Source of the DNA: Fragilaria crotonensis
Taxonomy: Eukaryota; Bacillariophyta; Fragilariophyceae; Fragilariales; Fragilariaceae
Assembly: GCA_022925895.1 (NCBI GenBank)
Contig: JAKSYS010000428.1
Coordinates: 1 to 53,646, forward strand
Direction: 5' to 3'
Length of the DNA stretch: 53,646 bases
Under the pieces are notes generated by a model that was not told the DNA's origin, made no database searches, and saw only the letters and a program-made list of their open reading frames with translations. Positions within the stretch are counted from its first letter, which is position 1. The number at the start of each line of letters is the position of its first letter. This document shows, one piece after another, positions 9,029 through 18,450 of the stretch. A program made the position numbers and the translations under genes.

Positions 9029-12000
9029 CGCCATAACTATAGTGGAAGGGGTTGTAGGATTTCCATCTTGATCAGTGACATTCTTTGCAGGGCAAGCATT
9101 GACAATTTGGACTGCATAGGCATGAGCATGGTGAAAGAAGGCACCTCCAAGTCTGGCAGTGTTGAGCAGAGTGTTTGCAATGTTGTGGACTTCTCTCCAT
9201 TTGGCTTCACAAATTCCATTCATTTCTTGATGTTCAGGGGCTGCAGCTTCAACTTTGATTCCAAGATTGGTGCAAGTTGAGATGAATTTGGTAGAAGTAA
9301 ATGCTGTTCCAGCATCAGTGCGGATAAAGCGGACAGATTGGGTGCGTCCAAGAAGTTCTGATTGTGTGAGCCAAGATTGCAGTGCAGTGAGAATGGATAA
9401 GGTGCTTTCAGTGGGTAGTCCAATCCAACCAGTTAGTTTGCCAGGGGTTGTCACAATGAAAAGGTAGGCAGAATAGTTAGTGTTAGTTGTCAGGCCAAAA
9501 CGGAATGGGTTTCTCAGAAGGTCAAGGTGAAGTTGATGGAATGGTTCTGAACCTTGGCGGAGTGGGACTTTGCTTCTGGCGCGTTTTTGGCTGATTGAAA
9601 TTCTGATTGGCCAAGTTTGAGTGTCAGTGGCTGGTGACAAAATGTGATCATTCCAAACATGGTGAAGGGATCCAGTCATAAGATTGCGGAAATTACGATG
9701 TGCAAGGCGACGGGATGTGATCTCAAGTGGCAAGGTTGCAGTGGGTTGGTCTGGGTTTGGATTGGTTGAAGTGTCCAAGTGTTGCTCAAAAGTGATGGCA
9801 GGTGGGTTTGGAGTGTCATCAGAAGTTGTGTTGGGTTGGGAAGTCATGGAAAAAGCTTGTTCAGAGGGTAGCTCTTGAAGAATGGTTGGCCATGTGTATG
9901 TTGAGTTGTTGGGAAAACGGATTGTGGTTGCTCTGTTCTGGATGATTACTGTGAAGTTTTGGGTGGCAGAAATGGCAGTCAGGGAAAGTAGACGGTGGCT
10001 AAGACCTTCAATGTAGTAAACATCAGCAAGACCAAGGATAGCTTTCTGTCCTTCTGTGGTTGTAAAGAAACAGTCAGTTGTGCCTTTGAAAGTGGATATC
10101 TTGGTGGTTCCATCAGCAAGGGAAACAGGTACATGGCAGGGTTCAACATCATGGAGATCACTGAAGACAGGAGTGTAGTGGCTTGTAGCACCACTGTCAG
10201 GGAGCCAATTATCAAGATCTGGCGGTCCAAAGCGCTGATATGCAGACATGGGGTCATCTGGGAAGTATTCAATTGCATCAGTGCTGGGAGGTGAGTGTGA
10301 CATGGAGGGTACAAAATCATTGTCAGTCAGTGATGGGTTGATTTCCATTTGAGGCAAGTTGGTGTCAGGCCAGATTGTTGGTGGGCCATTGTTGAAGGCA
10401 GGGTTGTTGTTTAATGAGGCAAGGAAGGCTTGATGGTAATGAGTTGTTTCAGCATGAGGTGAAGATGAATCAGTGACAAAATAAGCTCTTTGATTTCTGG
10501 GAGCAGTGTTCTCATTATTGGTTGGTGACCTTGGGTTTCCTCCATTTCTGTTATTGTTGTTCTGAGGTCTGTTAGTTGCAGTTGGGCATTGTCTTGCATA
10601 GTGACCAGTTCTTCCACAATTGTTACAAACTATGTTGGTGGCATTATTGGGTGAAGGATTTGGCCGAAATGGGGTGGAATTGCTCTGCGGTCGACGTTGG
10701 TTGTTGGAGTTTGATGAAGTTGGTCGCAAGGGCGGTCGGTAGCCATGATTCGGTCTTGGTGGCGGAGCGTTGCGACGATTGTTTTGGTGATTGTTCGGAC
10801 GGTTTGAATGCTGATTTTGGTTGCTTTGGGGTCTGATTGGTGGCCGATTGCTGCTGCTGTTTTGTTGGGTATAAGGTCGCAGAATTGAGCTGAGCGCTTG
10901 ATGTTGTCGCGGGGTGAACTGTTTTTGGAAAGTCGGACGATGGGCAGGGCGATGGAATTGTTGACGGGCAGCATTGGCATGTTGGTTATAATTGCGTTGA
11001 TTTTGTGATGGCAAAGTTAGGCCACGGGATTCGTCAATATTCAAAAGATGGCTTTCAAGTTCGGAGAAAGCGGGCAATTCTTCATCGTTAAGTTCGGCTC
11101 TGCGGAGGTCGGCATCAAAACGTTGGTAAGAGGCAGCATAAAAATGGTGATTACTTCCACCGCGAATGGCTCTTTTAATAAGATCTGCGTCTGTGTTGGG
11201 AATGCCGGCGTGGTAGCAATCGCGCGTCAAAACTCGGATGCGATTCAAATAGGAGGTTGCAACTTCATTGTGGCCTTGTTTAATAGAATAAAAGGCTTCT
11301 CTTGTGCGTTCAACATGATCTGGAGTAAGCGGAGCACAATGTCGGCGGAGAGTAAAGATTGCAGTTCTGGCATCTGGTGGGCCATCAATGATGTGTTTTT
11401 GGCAGGGATCACAGACATGTGTAAAAATGAGATTGTAAATTGCAGTGCCAATGAAGGGATGGGAGTAGGAAATCTGTTTGGGCCAAAGATCAAAGACTTG
11501 GCGTGTCCAGGGAGAGATGTTACAAACGATGCGGAGGTTATCCATGAAGGCATTGAATTGTCGGCGTCGGGCGACAAGATCGGTTGGGTATGATAGTTTC
11601 CGGAGATTGGCATTTTTGGCATATTTCAAAAGGGTTTTAGTTAAATCTTCAATGGGTGGATAAGTGAAGTCAGTTCTGGTTGAAGAAGTTAGTGCATCTG
11701 GGGATTGCAAAGGGATCTGAGGAGGGTCATCCTGTTGGTCTTCATTATCTTCATCATCAGTAAAGAATGTTTCATGAATTGGAGGATAGGCAAAAGTTGG
11801 ATGTTTTGCAGGTTTGTCCTTTGCTGCAGGTTTGGATGGAGTGTCTGTCTTTGGTGAAGAGGATGTTTCAATTTGGGTGTCTGGTTGCACAGATTTTGGA
11901 GACAGAATTTGTGTTACAGTGCGTGAGAGACGTTTCAAAGGATTTTCGGCAGGTGTGTCAATTTCTTGAGCTTGGACGTCAGAAGATGGCTGATTTGCAT

Positions 12001-14431
12001 CAATATTATGCGTTTCGTGTCGGGAAATGTCAGTTTCGGAAGAATTGTCAGAGGTATCTGGATCTGCAGTTTCTGGTTCAATTTCAGGGGGATTTTCTTC
12101 TTGAAGAGACGATCTACGGGTGCGGACAACCATAAGGGCTGTGTGTTCACAAAAAGATGATTCTTGTTTGTCCAATTGAAATCTTACTACATTACAATTA
12201 CTGCTGTCCATTCTTGTAGCATTTACACCAATGTGTCTGTACAGGCAAGAAGGATCAGGTAAGTTGCAAGTAGTAACCTGGTTGTTAAAGAGACTAGTGT
12301 TCACACCAGACTCACCAGGGGGGTTGCTCAAGATATTGGGTTCAGAGGCTTTGATGAAAGGATATTCAGGATGATTGTGTTGTTGCCAATAATATGAAAA
12401 AGGATTGTGAGTGATCTGAGACAATGGGTTGCTGAGGGCATTCTCAAGGTGTGGGAGAGCCCAGGATCCATAAACATCGGTGGATCCACGTTTTGTAGTA
12501 ATCACTTGGATGAGGCGAGTTGCAAGAGACAAGGGAATGGTTTTGGGATCATCAATGACATGATAAACAGGGTTTGGTTGGCGCCAAAGTTGGCTAGGAT
12601 TGTTGGGGCAAGTCCAGGGATTGGCAGCATAACAGGTGTTCATTGGAATGCAGGCTTGGTCATTGAAAAGCTGTTGGACTGTTGTTGTTGTGTAAGGTTT
12701 GATGGTCCCATTGTGTTGGTGAAAAATGATTGGTTTGTTCTCCTTGTTGTAGATAAGAGGGAAAATGTGAGCACTTGGCAATGGAATAGGAAGCTCAGTT
12801 GGGGATCCTGGAGTGTAGGAAGGAGTTGACTGATGCTCTTGGGTGTTGCCTTGGTAGATAAGGACTTTGGTTGGCAAGGGTGTTTGAGGTAGGACACATT
12901 GAGGGTCAGTGACATTGATGTTTGAGACAACTCTGAACATGGTATATTCATGATCTGGCAGGAAATCAATGGAATGGTTGATGGTATCTGTCTTGATGGG
13001 GTCAAAGTTGGACTTAAGGGTTGCATAATCACAGTTTCCAATTGGGATGGTGAAGTTCTGAAGGTCATTGGAGGTGAGCGGACGGCAGATGACAAAGTTG
13101 ACGGCAATAGCAGTGGCTTTTGAGTGCATGATTGATAACTGTTCAGGTGTAGGGGATGTGGCCATTGGGAAGGCTGAGCAATTGTGATTCATGAGTAGAT
13201 CAGCAGGGGGAAGGGAACCAATGCAAATGTTTGAGGATTGCAAATGTAAGTCATCTCCAGTTGTGAGTTTGGAAGTCAAAGTTGCATGTTGGCGGAGTGT
13301 TGCTGAGATTAAGACACGGGCAACATGGGAAGCAGATGGAGATATTCCAGTTGTGGGTTCTCCAAAACCGTTGACAAGCGGTGAGTGAGTGAATGCAATG
13401 AGGGATGCAGAGTTCAAATGTGTAGGAGTTTGGATATGGGAAGTCCTGGTGCTGTCCAAAGTGATATCATAGGGACTGGGAGACAGTTGCTGATCTTGGA
13501 AGAATTTGATAATGAAGCGCGGGACATCTCTGAAGTTACTTCGGTTCGGGAAAAGTCGTAGAGCGGTCGCAAAAGTTGGGATATTGCGAATGATATCAGC
13601 AAGTTCAGGAGGTTGGTGAGGGCATGAAGATGTTTGTCCCTGAATATAAAGGTGGATGAGGTAAATCATTTTGAAGGCATAAAGGATGGATAGGGAGCAT
13701 TCATGTCCAAAGGATCCAGGTTCATAGTCACTCAAAAGGGATACAAATAATGATGGGGTGCCATTGGTGAGTTGAGATCTGTGCTCAGAAGAAAGATTGT
13801 CCATGACCAAATTGGTAGTTCTGTTGAAAGTGTGTTGGATGCATTGAATGAATTCCTCTTGATTGGGGTCTTTGTCAGATCCAGCAATTAAAATGGGATA
13901 AAGGTTGCACATCAGGTGGCGAAGATGTTCGGTCATCAAGTCGCGAATGCATTGTTTGGTGACTGGATTTGACTGAATATAACGTAGGCAGAAGCTTGCA
14001 GCTGTGATACTTGAATCAACACATGTTGGAAGGTTGCACATGGTGATTGGCCCATTGATGTCATCTTGAAGAGTTGCATCAGCATAGAAAAGAAGTGAGG
14101 CATGTGGATTGGTTCTGGAATCCAAATCAGAATGGTGTTGCAAAAAGGGGACATGATGGATTGGGTCCAAGACATTATCTTCAGGGCAAGGGATGTGCAG
14201 TTTGTCAAGGCGGTATGGAAGCTCCAAAGTTTCATCATCATCAGATAGTTCAAGAAATGCTGTGATTCCAGTGGATGTGGAAAGGCAATCAAAGGTGCTG
14301 TCATTGCTGCTGCTCAAATTGGAAAACAAGGGACTGAAAAGTTCTGAATTGAGACTGATTGCTGGAGATGGTGGTGCATCAAGATTCCTAGGTCCAGAGG
14401 TGTTGAAGGTTTTCAAATAATTGACTGACAT
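8969..14431 (-). CDS. Copia gag-protease-integrase polyprotein, long N-terminal region
   Basis: A single 1820-codon open frame. Residues 1 to about 766 form a long region I cannot assign. A Met at residue 767 (12133) begins a more typical gag with an acidic start, a capsid-like helical part (LRIVCNISPWTRQVFDLWP, IKQGHNEVATSYLNRIRVL), a basic Asn/Pro/Arg-rich stretch, and a CCHC zinc knuckle (CNNCGRTGHYARQC) near 10600. The aspartic protease motif WLPDSGATSHYTP follows near 10200. Integrase shows LHLDLL, FIRTDAGTAF and a Glu in EMNGICEAKWR, giving the D,D(35)E arrangement. The frame ends early, at 8969, because of an extra A near 9025-9028. Gag would form particles, protease would cut the polyprotein, and integrase would insert the DNA. 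Confidence 0.85.
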   Translation of the reverse strand: MSVNYLKTFNTSGPRNLDAPPSPAISLNSELFSPLFSNLSSSNDSTFDCLSTSTGITAFLELSDDDETLELPYRLDKLHIPCPEDNVLDPIHHVPFLQHHSDLDSRTNPHASLLFYADATLQDDINGPITMCNLPTCVDSSITAASFCLRYIQSNPVTKQCIRDLMTEHLRHLMCNLYPILIAGSDKDPNQEEFIQCIQHTFNRTTNLVMDNLSSEHRSQLTNGTPSLFVSLLSDYEPGSFGHECSLSILYAFKMIYLIHLYIQGQTSSCPHQPPELADIIRNIPTFATALRLFPNRSNFRDVPRFIIKFFQDQQLSPSPYDITLDSTRTSHIQTPTHLNSASLIAFTHSPLVNGFGEPTTGISPSASHVARVLISATLRQHATLTSKLTTGDDLHLQSSNICIGSLPPADLLMNHNCSAFPMATSPTPEQLSIMHSKATAIAVNFVICRPLTSNDLQNFTIPIGNCDYATLKSNFDPIKTDTINHSIDFLPDHEYTMFRVVSNINVTDPQCVLPQTPLPTKVLIYQGNTQEHQSTPSYTPGSPTELPIPLPSAHIFPLIYNKENKPIIFHQHNGTIKPYTTTTVQQLFNDQACIPMNTCYAANPWTCPNNPSQLWRQPNPVYHVIDDPKTIPLSLATRLIQVITTKRGSTDVYGSWALPHLENALSNPLSQITHNPFSYYWQQHNHPEYPFIKASEPNILSNPPGESGVNTSLFNNQVTTCNLPDPSCLYRHIGVNATRMDSSNCNVVRFQLDKQESSFCEHTALMVVRTRRSSLQEENPPEIEPETADPDTSDNSSETDISRHETHNIDANQPSSDVQAQEIDTPAENPLKRLSRTVTQILSPKSVQPDTQIETSSSPKTDTPSKPAAKDKPAKHPTFAYPPIHETFFTDDEDNEDQQDDPPQIPLQSPDALTSSTRTDFTYPPIEDLTKTLLKYAKNANLRKLSYPTDLVARRRQFNAFMDNLRIVCNISPWTRQVFDLWPKQISYSHPFIGTAIYNLIFTHVCDPCQKHIIDGPPDARTAIFTLRRHCAPLTPDHVERTREAFYSIKQGHNEVATSYLNRIRVLTRDCYHAGIPNTDADLIKRAIRGGSNHHFYAASYQRFDADLRRAELNDEELPAFSELESHLLNIDESRGLTLPSQNQRNYNQHANAARQQFHRPAHRPTFQKQFTPRQHQALSSILRPYTQQNSSSNRPPIRPQSNQNQHSNRPNNHQNNRRNAPPPRPNHGYRPPLRPTSSNSNNQRRPQSNSTPFRPNPSPNNATNIVCNNCGRTGHYARQCPTATNRPQNNNNRNGGNPRSPTNNENTAPRNQRAYFVTDSSSPHAETTHYHQAFLASLNNNPAFNNGPPTIWPDTNLPQMEINPSLTDNDFVPSMSHSPPSTDAIEYFPDDPMSAYQRFGPPDLDNWLPDSGATSHYTPVFSDLHDVEPCHVPVSLADGTTKISTFKGTTDCFFTTTEGQKAILGLADVYYIEGLSHRLLSLTAISATQNFTVIIQNRATTIRFPNNSTYTWPTILQELPSEQAFSMTSQPNTTSDDTPNPPAITFEQHLDTSTNPNPDQPTATLPLEITSRRLAHRNFRNLMTGSLHHVWNDHILSPATDTQTWPIRISISQKRARSKVPLRQGSEPFHQLHLDLLRNPFRFGLTTNTNYSAYLFIVTTPGKLTGWIGLPTESTLSILTALQSWLTQSELLGRTQSVRFIRTDAGTAFTSTKFISTCTNLGIKVEAAAPEHQEMNGICEAKWREVHNIANTLLNTARLGGAFFHHAHAYAVQIVNACPAKNVTDQDGNPTTPSTIVMAKTQPHQLPRIWMPSLFQTL

Positions 14432-15656
14432 GATTGAGTTCTGTTTCTGCTTGAAGGAGTTGAAGGGGTCTCAGTTTCATCATCATCAATTGAAATGGTG
14501 AATGGGATTGCAGCATTGATAGGTGGCTTGACATAAAAGGGTTGGCAACATTGATGGGAGTTGCAAATTGCTTGGACTTGGTTGGGGTTGAGGCCTTGCT
14601 GGTCTTGGAATATTTTTCGTCATTTTACATTTTTGGTAGCTTTTCTGGTTGTCATCCTGTCCATGAGAGTTAGGGAATCCAAAGTTTTAACTGTGAAGGA
14701 ATCTGGGATAAATGAGCTGGTGTCTGTGCTGTCATCATTGTCTGAGGAATCTGGGACTGAGTAGGAGAGTTTTGAATCATTGGGAGTGCATCAAGTTGTT
14801 TTGGAGATTCCTTTTGTCGCCGTTGCTTTGTTCTTCAACTTCAACGTCAGCGGCGGGAGCTTTTTGTGCTTTGGTGGGCGGCAGTCTGATCGCGAACGGA
14901 AAGGCATAATTGTTTGGGACACGGGCAGTAGATGGAGAAGACACTTGAAGCATTAACTACGTCACTATCGTCGTCGTCATCGTCATCCATATCGTCATCG
15001 CGATAAATGTTGGTCGTGGAGCGAGCTGGAACATCGTCAGACGCGTCAGTCATTTCGTCATCGTCCACGGGATCGCCGTTGTAATTAGGAACACGAGCAT
15101 GGCCGTTAGGTTGGTCACGAATTGGACGTTGGTAATTAGGAGAGGGGACGTCAGAAGGCGGGGTTGGCGCGCGCGGACGGATAGGCGTGGGTAGGATTTC
15201 AAAACCGGTCGGACGCAAGATGACGTTTGCGTTATGGGGAAAAATATGGACGGACGGGCTGCCAAATGTCGCAGCTGCAGTACTGAAAGAGATCTGTACG
15301 ATCGTCGTAGAAATGTCATTGGCAGTTCGGCGCGGGGGTCCAATGTGTCCCAAGTCCAGGACTCTTGGGAGCTGATGGTGCGAATCACCACGATCATGGT
15401 CGTGGTCGGAAATTGGGAATTGGGGGTCCGCAATGGGGTCGCTTTGAGCGGCGATATCTCCGGATTGGTCGCTCCGATTTTCGTAAGTGGGAGCTTGTTT
15501 TTGAGGTCTGGGAGCGCCTGAGGAGTTTCTAACTTTACTTTTTGTCGTGTGAAGGTCCGAACGCCCAACGAAATTGATTTGTTGACTTCCACATTCACGA
15601 ACATATTGGCGGGTTTTATAACGGATCTCGGGCTGTTTTTGCGTCTGAAAACGCAT
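14432..15656 (-). pseudogene. Copia N-terminal coding remnant (acidic, frameshifted)
   Basis: Between the two long frames of the Copia element the sense strand holds a broken coding region. The open frame 14847-15656 is rich in Asp and Pro, with runs such as DDDMDDDDDDDSD. Below 14847 at least two further frame changes and stops occur before the start at 14431. A stretch around 14760-14590 still reads as protein-like (SVPDSSDNDDSTDT, then SLTLMDRMTTRKATK). I recognise no domain. The continuity of protein-like sequence on the sense strand suggests that gag once extended through here. Confidence 0.5.
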
Positions 15657-16657
15657 CCTTTTCGCAGGGGAAGCATCGGGGAGGAGGCAGGGACGTCTGA
15701 GTCGTCGAATTGTCGCTTCCTGGTTGATTTTGGGCGGGTGGGAGCAGGAATCTTGCGGTCGTCGTCATCACGAACGCTGTAATCGTCATCATCGGCGACG
15801 TCGTCATCGTCGCTATCGTCATATAATTCGGTCTGGGGTTGGTGGCTGCGCGCAGGAGGGAAATGGTGAGTGCCCTGGATGTCTGGAATGTACTCCTGCT
15901 TGATTCTCACTGGTTTATGAATGGTAGAGCGCTCTGCAGTCGCGCTGTCGATGGCCTCGGCGTTGCTAGCCGCTTCATCGTTGTCGTCGTCGTCGGTTTT
16001 GGTGGCCCTGAATGTTTTGTTGCGCCCAATAGGAGTTGTAAGGATGCCCTGGATGTATGGATGAGTCGTTGGATGGTTTCTGGTGGCGCGGGAAGACTTG
16101 TTGTTGCGCTCGGAGTTGGCGCGTTCGATGGCCTCGGCAATGACGGCCGCTTCATCGGTGTTAGTTTCGTAGGTAATTGCAGCTTTAGTAGTAGGAAGCT
16201 TCTTCTTTTTCATTGTAGTGTTAGTAAGGCCCAATTTGGCTCTCTTAGAGCGAGTTAGATAGAGGGTGGGATGGGTGGGCGTAGCGGCAGGAATGTTGAC
16301 ATCTGCGCTCATGACGACTGGAGGCTCCGGTTCGGAGGCAAGAAAGGGGGACGAGTCCTTCTTCTTCGACTTCTTGTCGGCTTTCGTAAGGTTGAAGCAA
16401 ATGGTGGGCATGGTGGGTGGGGGTGAAATGCTGCTGGAGGGGCTGGGGCTGTTGTTAACTAAGTTCTTAATAAATTGTGTGCACTTTGAATCTGGGGGAG
16501 CTCTGTTAAAAAATTCTGTTATTTTCAGTTGCTTCAGATCTGACAGTTTAGATGGAAGCATAACTGAATTCCTGAGCCTAACTAACCTGAAGGTATCAGA
16601 GTTAAAAAGGGCAGAGGACGCCTGCCTAAGTCGGTTGATTCTAGGCGAGTGAACCAT
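15050..16657 (-). CDS. Copia 5'-proximal open frame, unknown function
   Basis: The Met codon at 16657 uses the last base of the 5' LTR as its A and the first bases of the primer-binding site as TG. The frame then runs about 535 codons (MVHSPRINRLRQASS...). The middle is Lys/Ser/Pro-rich and then strongly acidic (DDSDDDDVADDDD), resembling a disordered nuclear or chromatin-binding protein. The last ~130 codons overlap the next frame and are probably read wrongly after a frameshift around 15450-15530. The frame is also open upstream into the LTR for about 30 codons. I recognise no enzyme domain. Position suggests an N-terminal extension of gag or a separate protein. Confidence 0.55.
   Translation of the reverse strand: MVHSPRINRLRQASSALFNSDTFRLVRLRNSVMLPSKLSDLKQLKITEFFNRAPPDSKCTQFIKNLVNNSPSPSSSISPPPTMPTICFNLTKADKKSKKKDSSPFLASEPEPPVVMSADVNIPAATPTHPTLYLTRSKRAKLGLTNTTMKKKKLPTTKAAITYETNTDEAAVIAEAIERANSERNNKSSRATRNHPTTHPYIQGILTTPIGRNKTFRATKTDDDDNDEAASNAEAIDSATAERSTIHKPVRIKQEYIPDIQGTHHFPPARSHQPQTELYDDSDDDDVADDDDYSVRDDDDRKIPAPTRPKSTRKRQFDDSDVPASSPMLPLRKGCVFRRKNSPRSVIKPANMFVNVEVNKSISLGVRTFTRQKVKLETPQALPDLKNKLPLTKIGATNPEISPLKATPLRTPNSQFPTTTMIVVIRTISSQESWTWDTLDPRAELPMTFLRRSYRSLSVLQLRHLAARPSIFFPITQTSSCVRPVLKSYPRLSVRARQPRLLTSPLLITNVQFVTNLTAMLVFLITTAIPWTMTK
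16639..16656 (-). promoter_or_regulatory. Candidate primer-binding site of the Copia element
   Basis: On the sense strand the bases directly after the 5' LTR read TGGTTCACTCGCCTAGAA. TGG is complementary to the CCA end of a tRNA, as expected. I cannot name the tRNA from sequence alone. Confidence 0.6.
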
Positions 16658-17559
16658 GATAGATTCTGCGTGCGAGCGCGGAGTGGAGGCCAGACCATGG
16701 TTAAATCGGGCGCACGCCAGACCGGGGTCGCAGGCAGGTGGTGACGTCACGGTGACGGTATCGGTCGCTACAGTACGAACGTTGGCCGGTGCTACGGTTT
16801 CAGGACTACTGGATGCTACGCTAGCGGCAGAGGAAGCGGAGTGCTAGTAGCAAACGCGACGGTATACGCGTGGGAGTCTACTGGACGGGTATACTGAGCT
16901 ACGGTATGACTAGGCGTAACTACAGTACATGTAGACGTAGACACAGTGCTAGTAGGCGAAGCAACTGTGCTAGTATCTGTAGGTACGATGCAAGTAGATG
17001 GTACTACGTTGCGCGTAGGTGACACTACAGTATGTGGACGTGGGTGGAGTCCTACGGTGACGTCGGTAGCCAAGTGGGTACTAGTACACTGGCTATCGCT
17101 ACAGGGGGTCCGAACCGTGACGACGGCGGGTAAAATGTCGTCATGGTCGGTTACGCTGCTACGAAAATTGTACATTGTTAAAAATCGGGGGCCGGCTAAA
17201 TATATTTACAGTTGTTGACAAATTGTGAGAAATTGTTGATCATCAAATGATGATCAACTTCTTTTGATGAGTGTTCTCCAGGAACACTCAGGATCATAAA
17301 AGAAACGACGTACGTCTGAAGAGTGTACGTCTGAGAATGTGTACGTCTGAAGAGAGCGTGCGAGGCCGAGCGTTGGGCGAGAAAATGGTCGTTTATGCAA
17401 TGAACGACATGAATTTGATCGTTGCAATTTTGGAGTGGGATATGATTCCCGTACGACAGTAACGGTACGACGTATACTGTTTACTAGCCTAATGTGAAGT
17501 GTCCTTACTGAATAGTGTAGATAGTAAAAATACGTAGGAGCGGTACTAAAAGTCTGTCA
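16657..17559 (-). repeat. 5' LTR of the Copia element, intact
   Basis: It starts TGATAGATTC and ends AGTCTGTCA in plus orientation and is 903 bp long. It matches 3094-3521 plus 6000-6475 with few differences. It contains an uninterrupted version of the site where the pogo-like element entered the other LTR (17082-17083). On the sense strand a TATATTTA box-like segment lies near 17200. The left half has short quasi-periodic TAGTA/CAGTA-rich sequence that encodes a Thr/Ser/Val-rich frame on the sense strand. Confidence 0.93.
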
Positions 17560-17564
17560 AGTAC
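17560..17564. repeat. Target-site duplication of Copia element, right
   Basis: AGTAC follows the CA end of the 5' LTR and matches 3089-3093. Confidence 0.9.
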
Positions 17565-18450
17565 TCACAGTTTTGCTTCCGGAGTGCCGGCAGTTAGTTA
17601 TACATTTATATACATATCGTATATATATATATCAAGGTTTAGACATGGCTGCAGGCTGGCTGCAGTCTTTGAGGTCATGGTGTCACGGACAAAATGAGGA
17701 TATCTATGATATATAGAGTCCAACACCACAGCTCGATATTCATACCTACAGCATACGTCGCGCGACGTACGGCTAATGGACGATCACTGGACCATTGCAC
17801 TCAAGATGCCGGCAGATTCGACCACTTCACACTTCTCAGTCCACTGTGCTCTGTGCTCCATATCACGCGTGTGCGCATTGCAAGGAAGTCGATCAGCTGT
17901 GTCGAGGTGTCGAGTTTGTGTGTCCCTTGTGTCCATACCTGTACGCAGTAGAAGGGTTTCCAAGTTAGGATCAAAAGTTTGCTACAGAGCACAGTTGACC
18001 AGCAAGCTGCCACTTACCACACGCTAACTGTCGTCGCGTCTTTGCTGCAAGTCCCCTGTAGCGCTACAGGACATCGGGCACAGAACACTGGACACTCAGC
18101 CATATTGGTTGAGCAATTCATCATCAACGAACGATCAACGATCACGAGTTGCTGGTGATCCATATCGCTGTTGAGATTAGAGACGGGAGTATACAGATCG
18201 AGTCACTTGTCACTAGTTGCTGGCCTCTGGAGTCCGGAGCCTCTGTATCTTGAGCAAGATTTTGCAAAATATCGACAACAACAATCGCGATCACGAGATC
18301 CAAAGTTTGAGATCTAGTTCCAATCCAGGGTCAAGCAGTAACACTACAACAGCCTTGCAAATCGAACATCCTCACTACGCATCCGCACTCTCCAGATTCC
18401 TTGCCTACACAAGCGATATATTCAGCAATCTACAACAACAAGTCGTCAAC
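17565..18450. promoter_or_regulatory. 5' flank of the kinase gene
   Basis: This lies between the Copia element and the kinase start. It holds an AT-rich TATA-containing tract (about 17598-17632, with several TATATA runs), and otherwise unique sequence with only short open frames. Promoter function is inferred from position. Confidence 0.35.

Larger units (their letters stand above)
3094..17559 (-). mobile_element. Full-length Copia-type LTR retrotransposon (host of a nested pogo element)
   Basis: The two LTRs begin TG and end CA. They are nearly identical over about 900 bp and are flanked by AGTAC duplications. Transcription is on the minus strand: 5' LTR 16657-17559, candidate primer-binding site 16639-16656, coding region about 16657-6487, polypurine tract 6476-6483, 3' LTR 3094-6475. 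Domain order is gag zinc knuckle, aspartic protease, integrase, reverse transcriptase, RNase H, which is the Copia order. Without the nested insertion the element is about 12 kb, long for Copia, because more than 3 kb of coding sequence precedes the zinc knuckle. I count under about ten differences between the LTRs by eye, so insertion was fairly recent. Internal frames are broken at several points, so this copy is probably defective. Confidence 0.93.
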
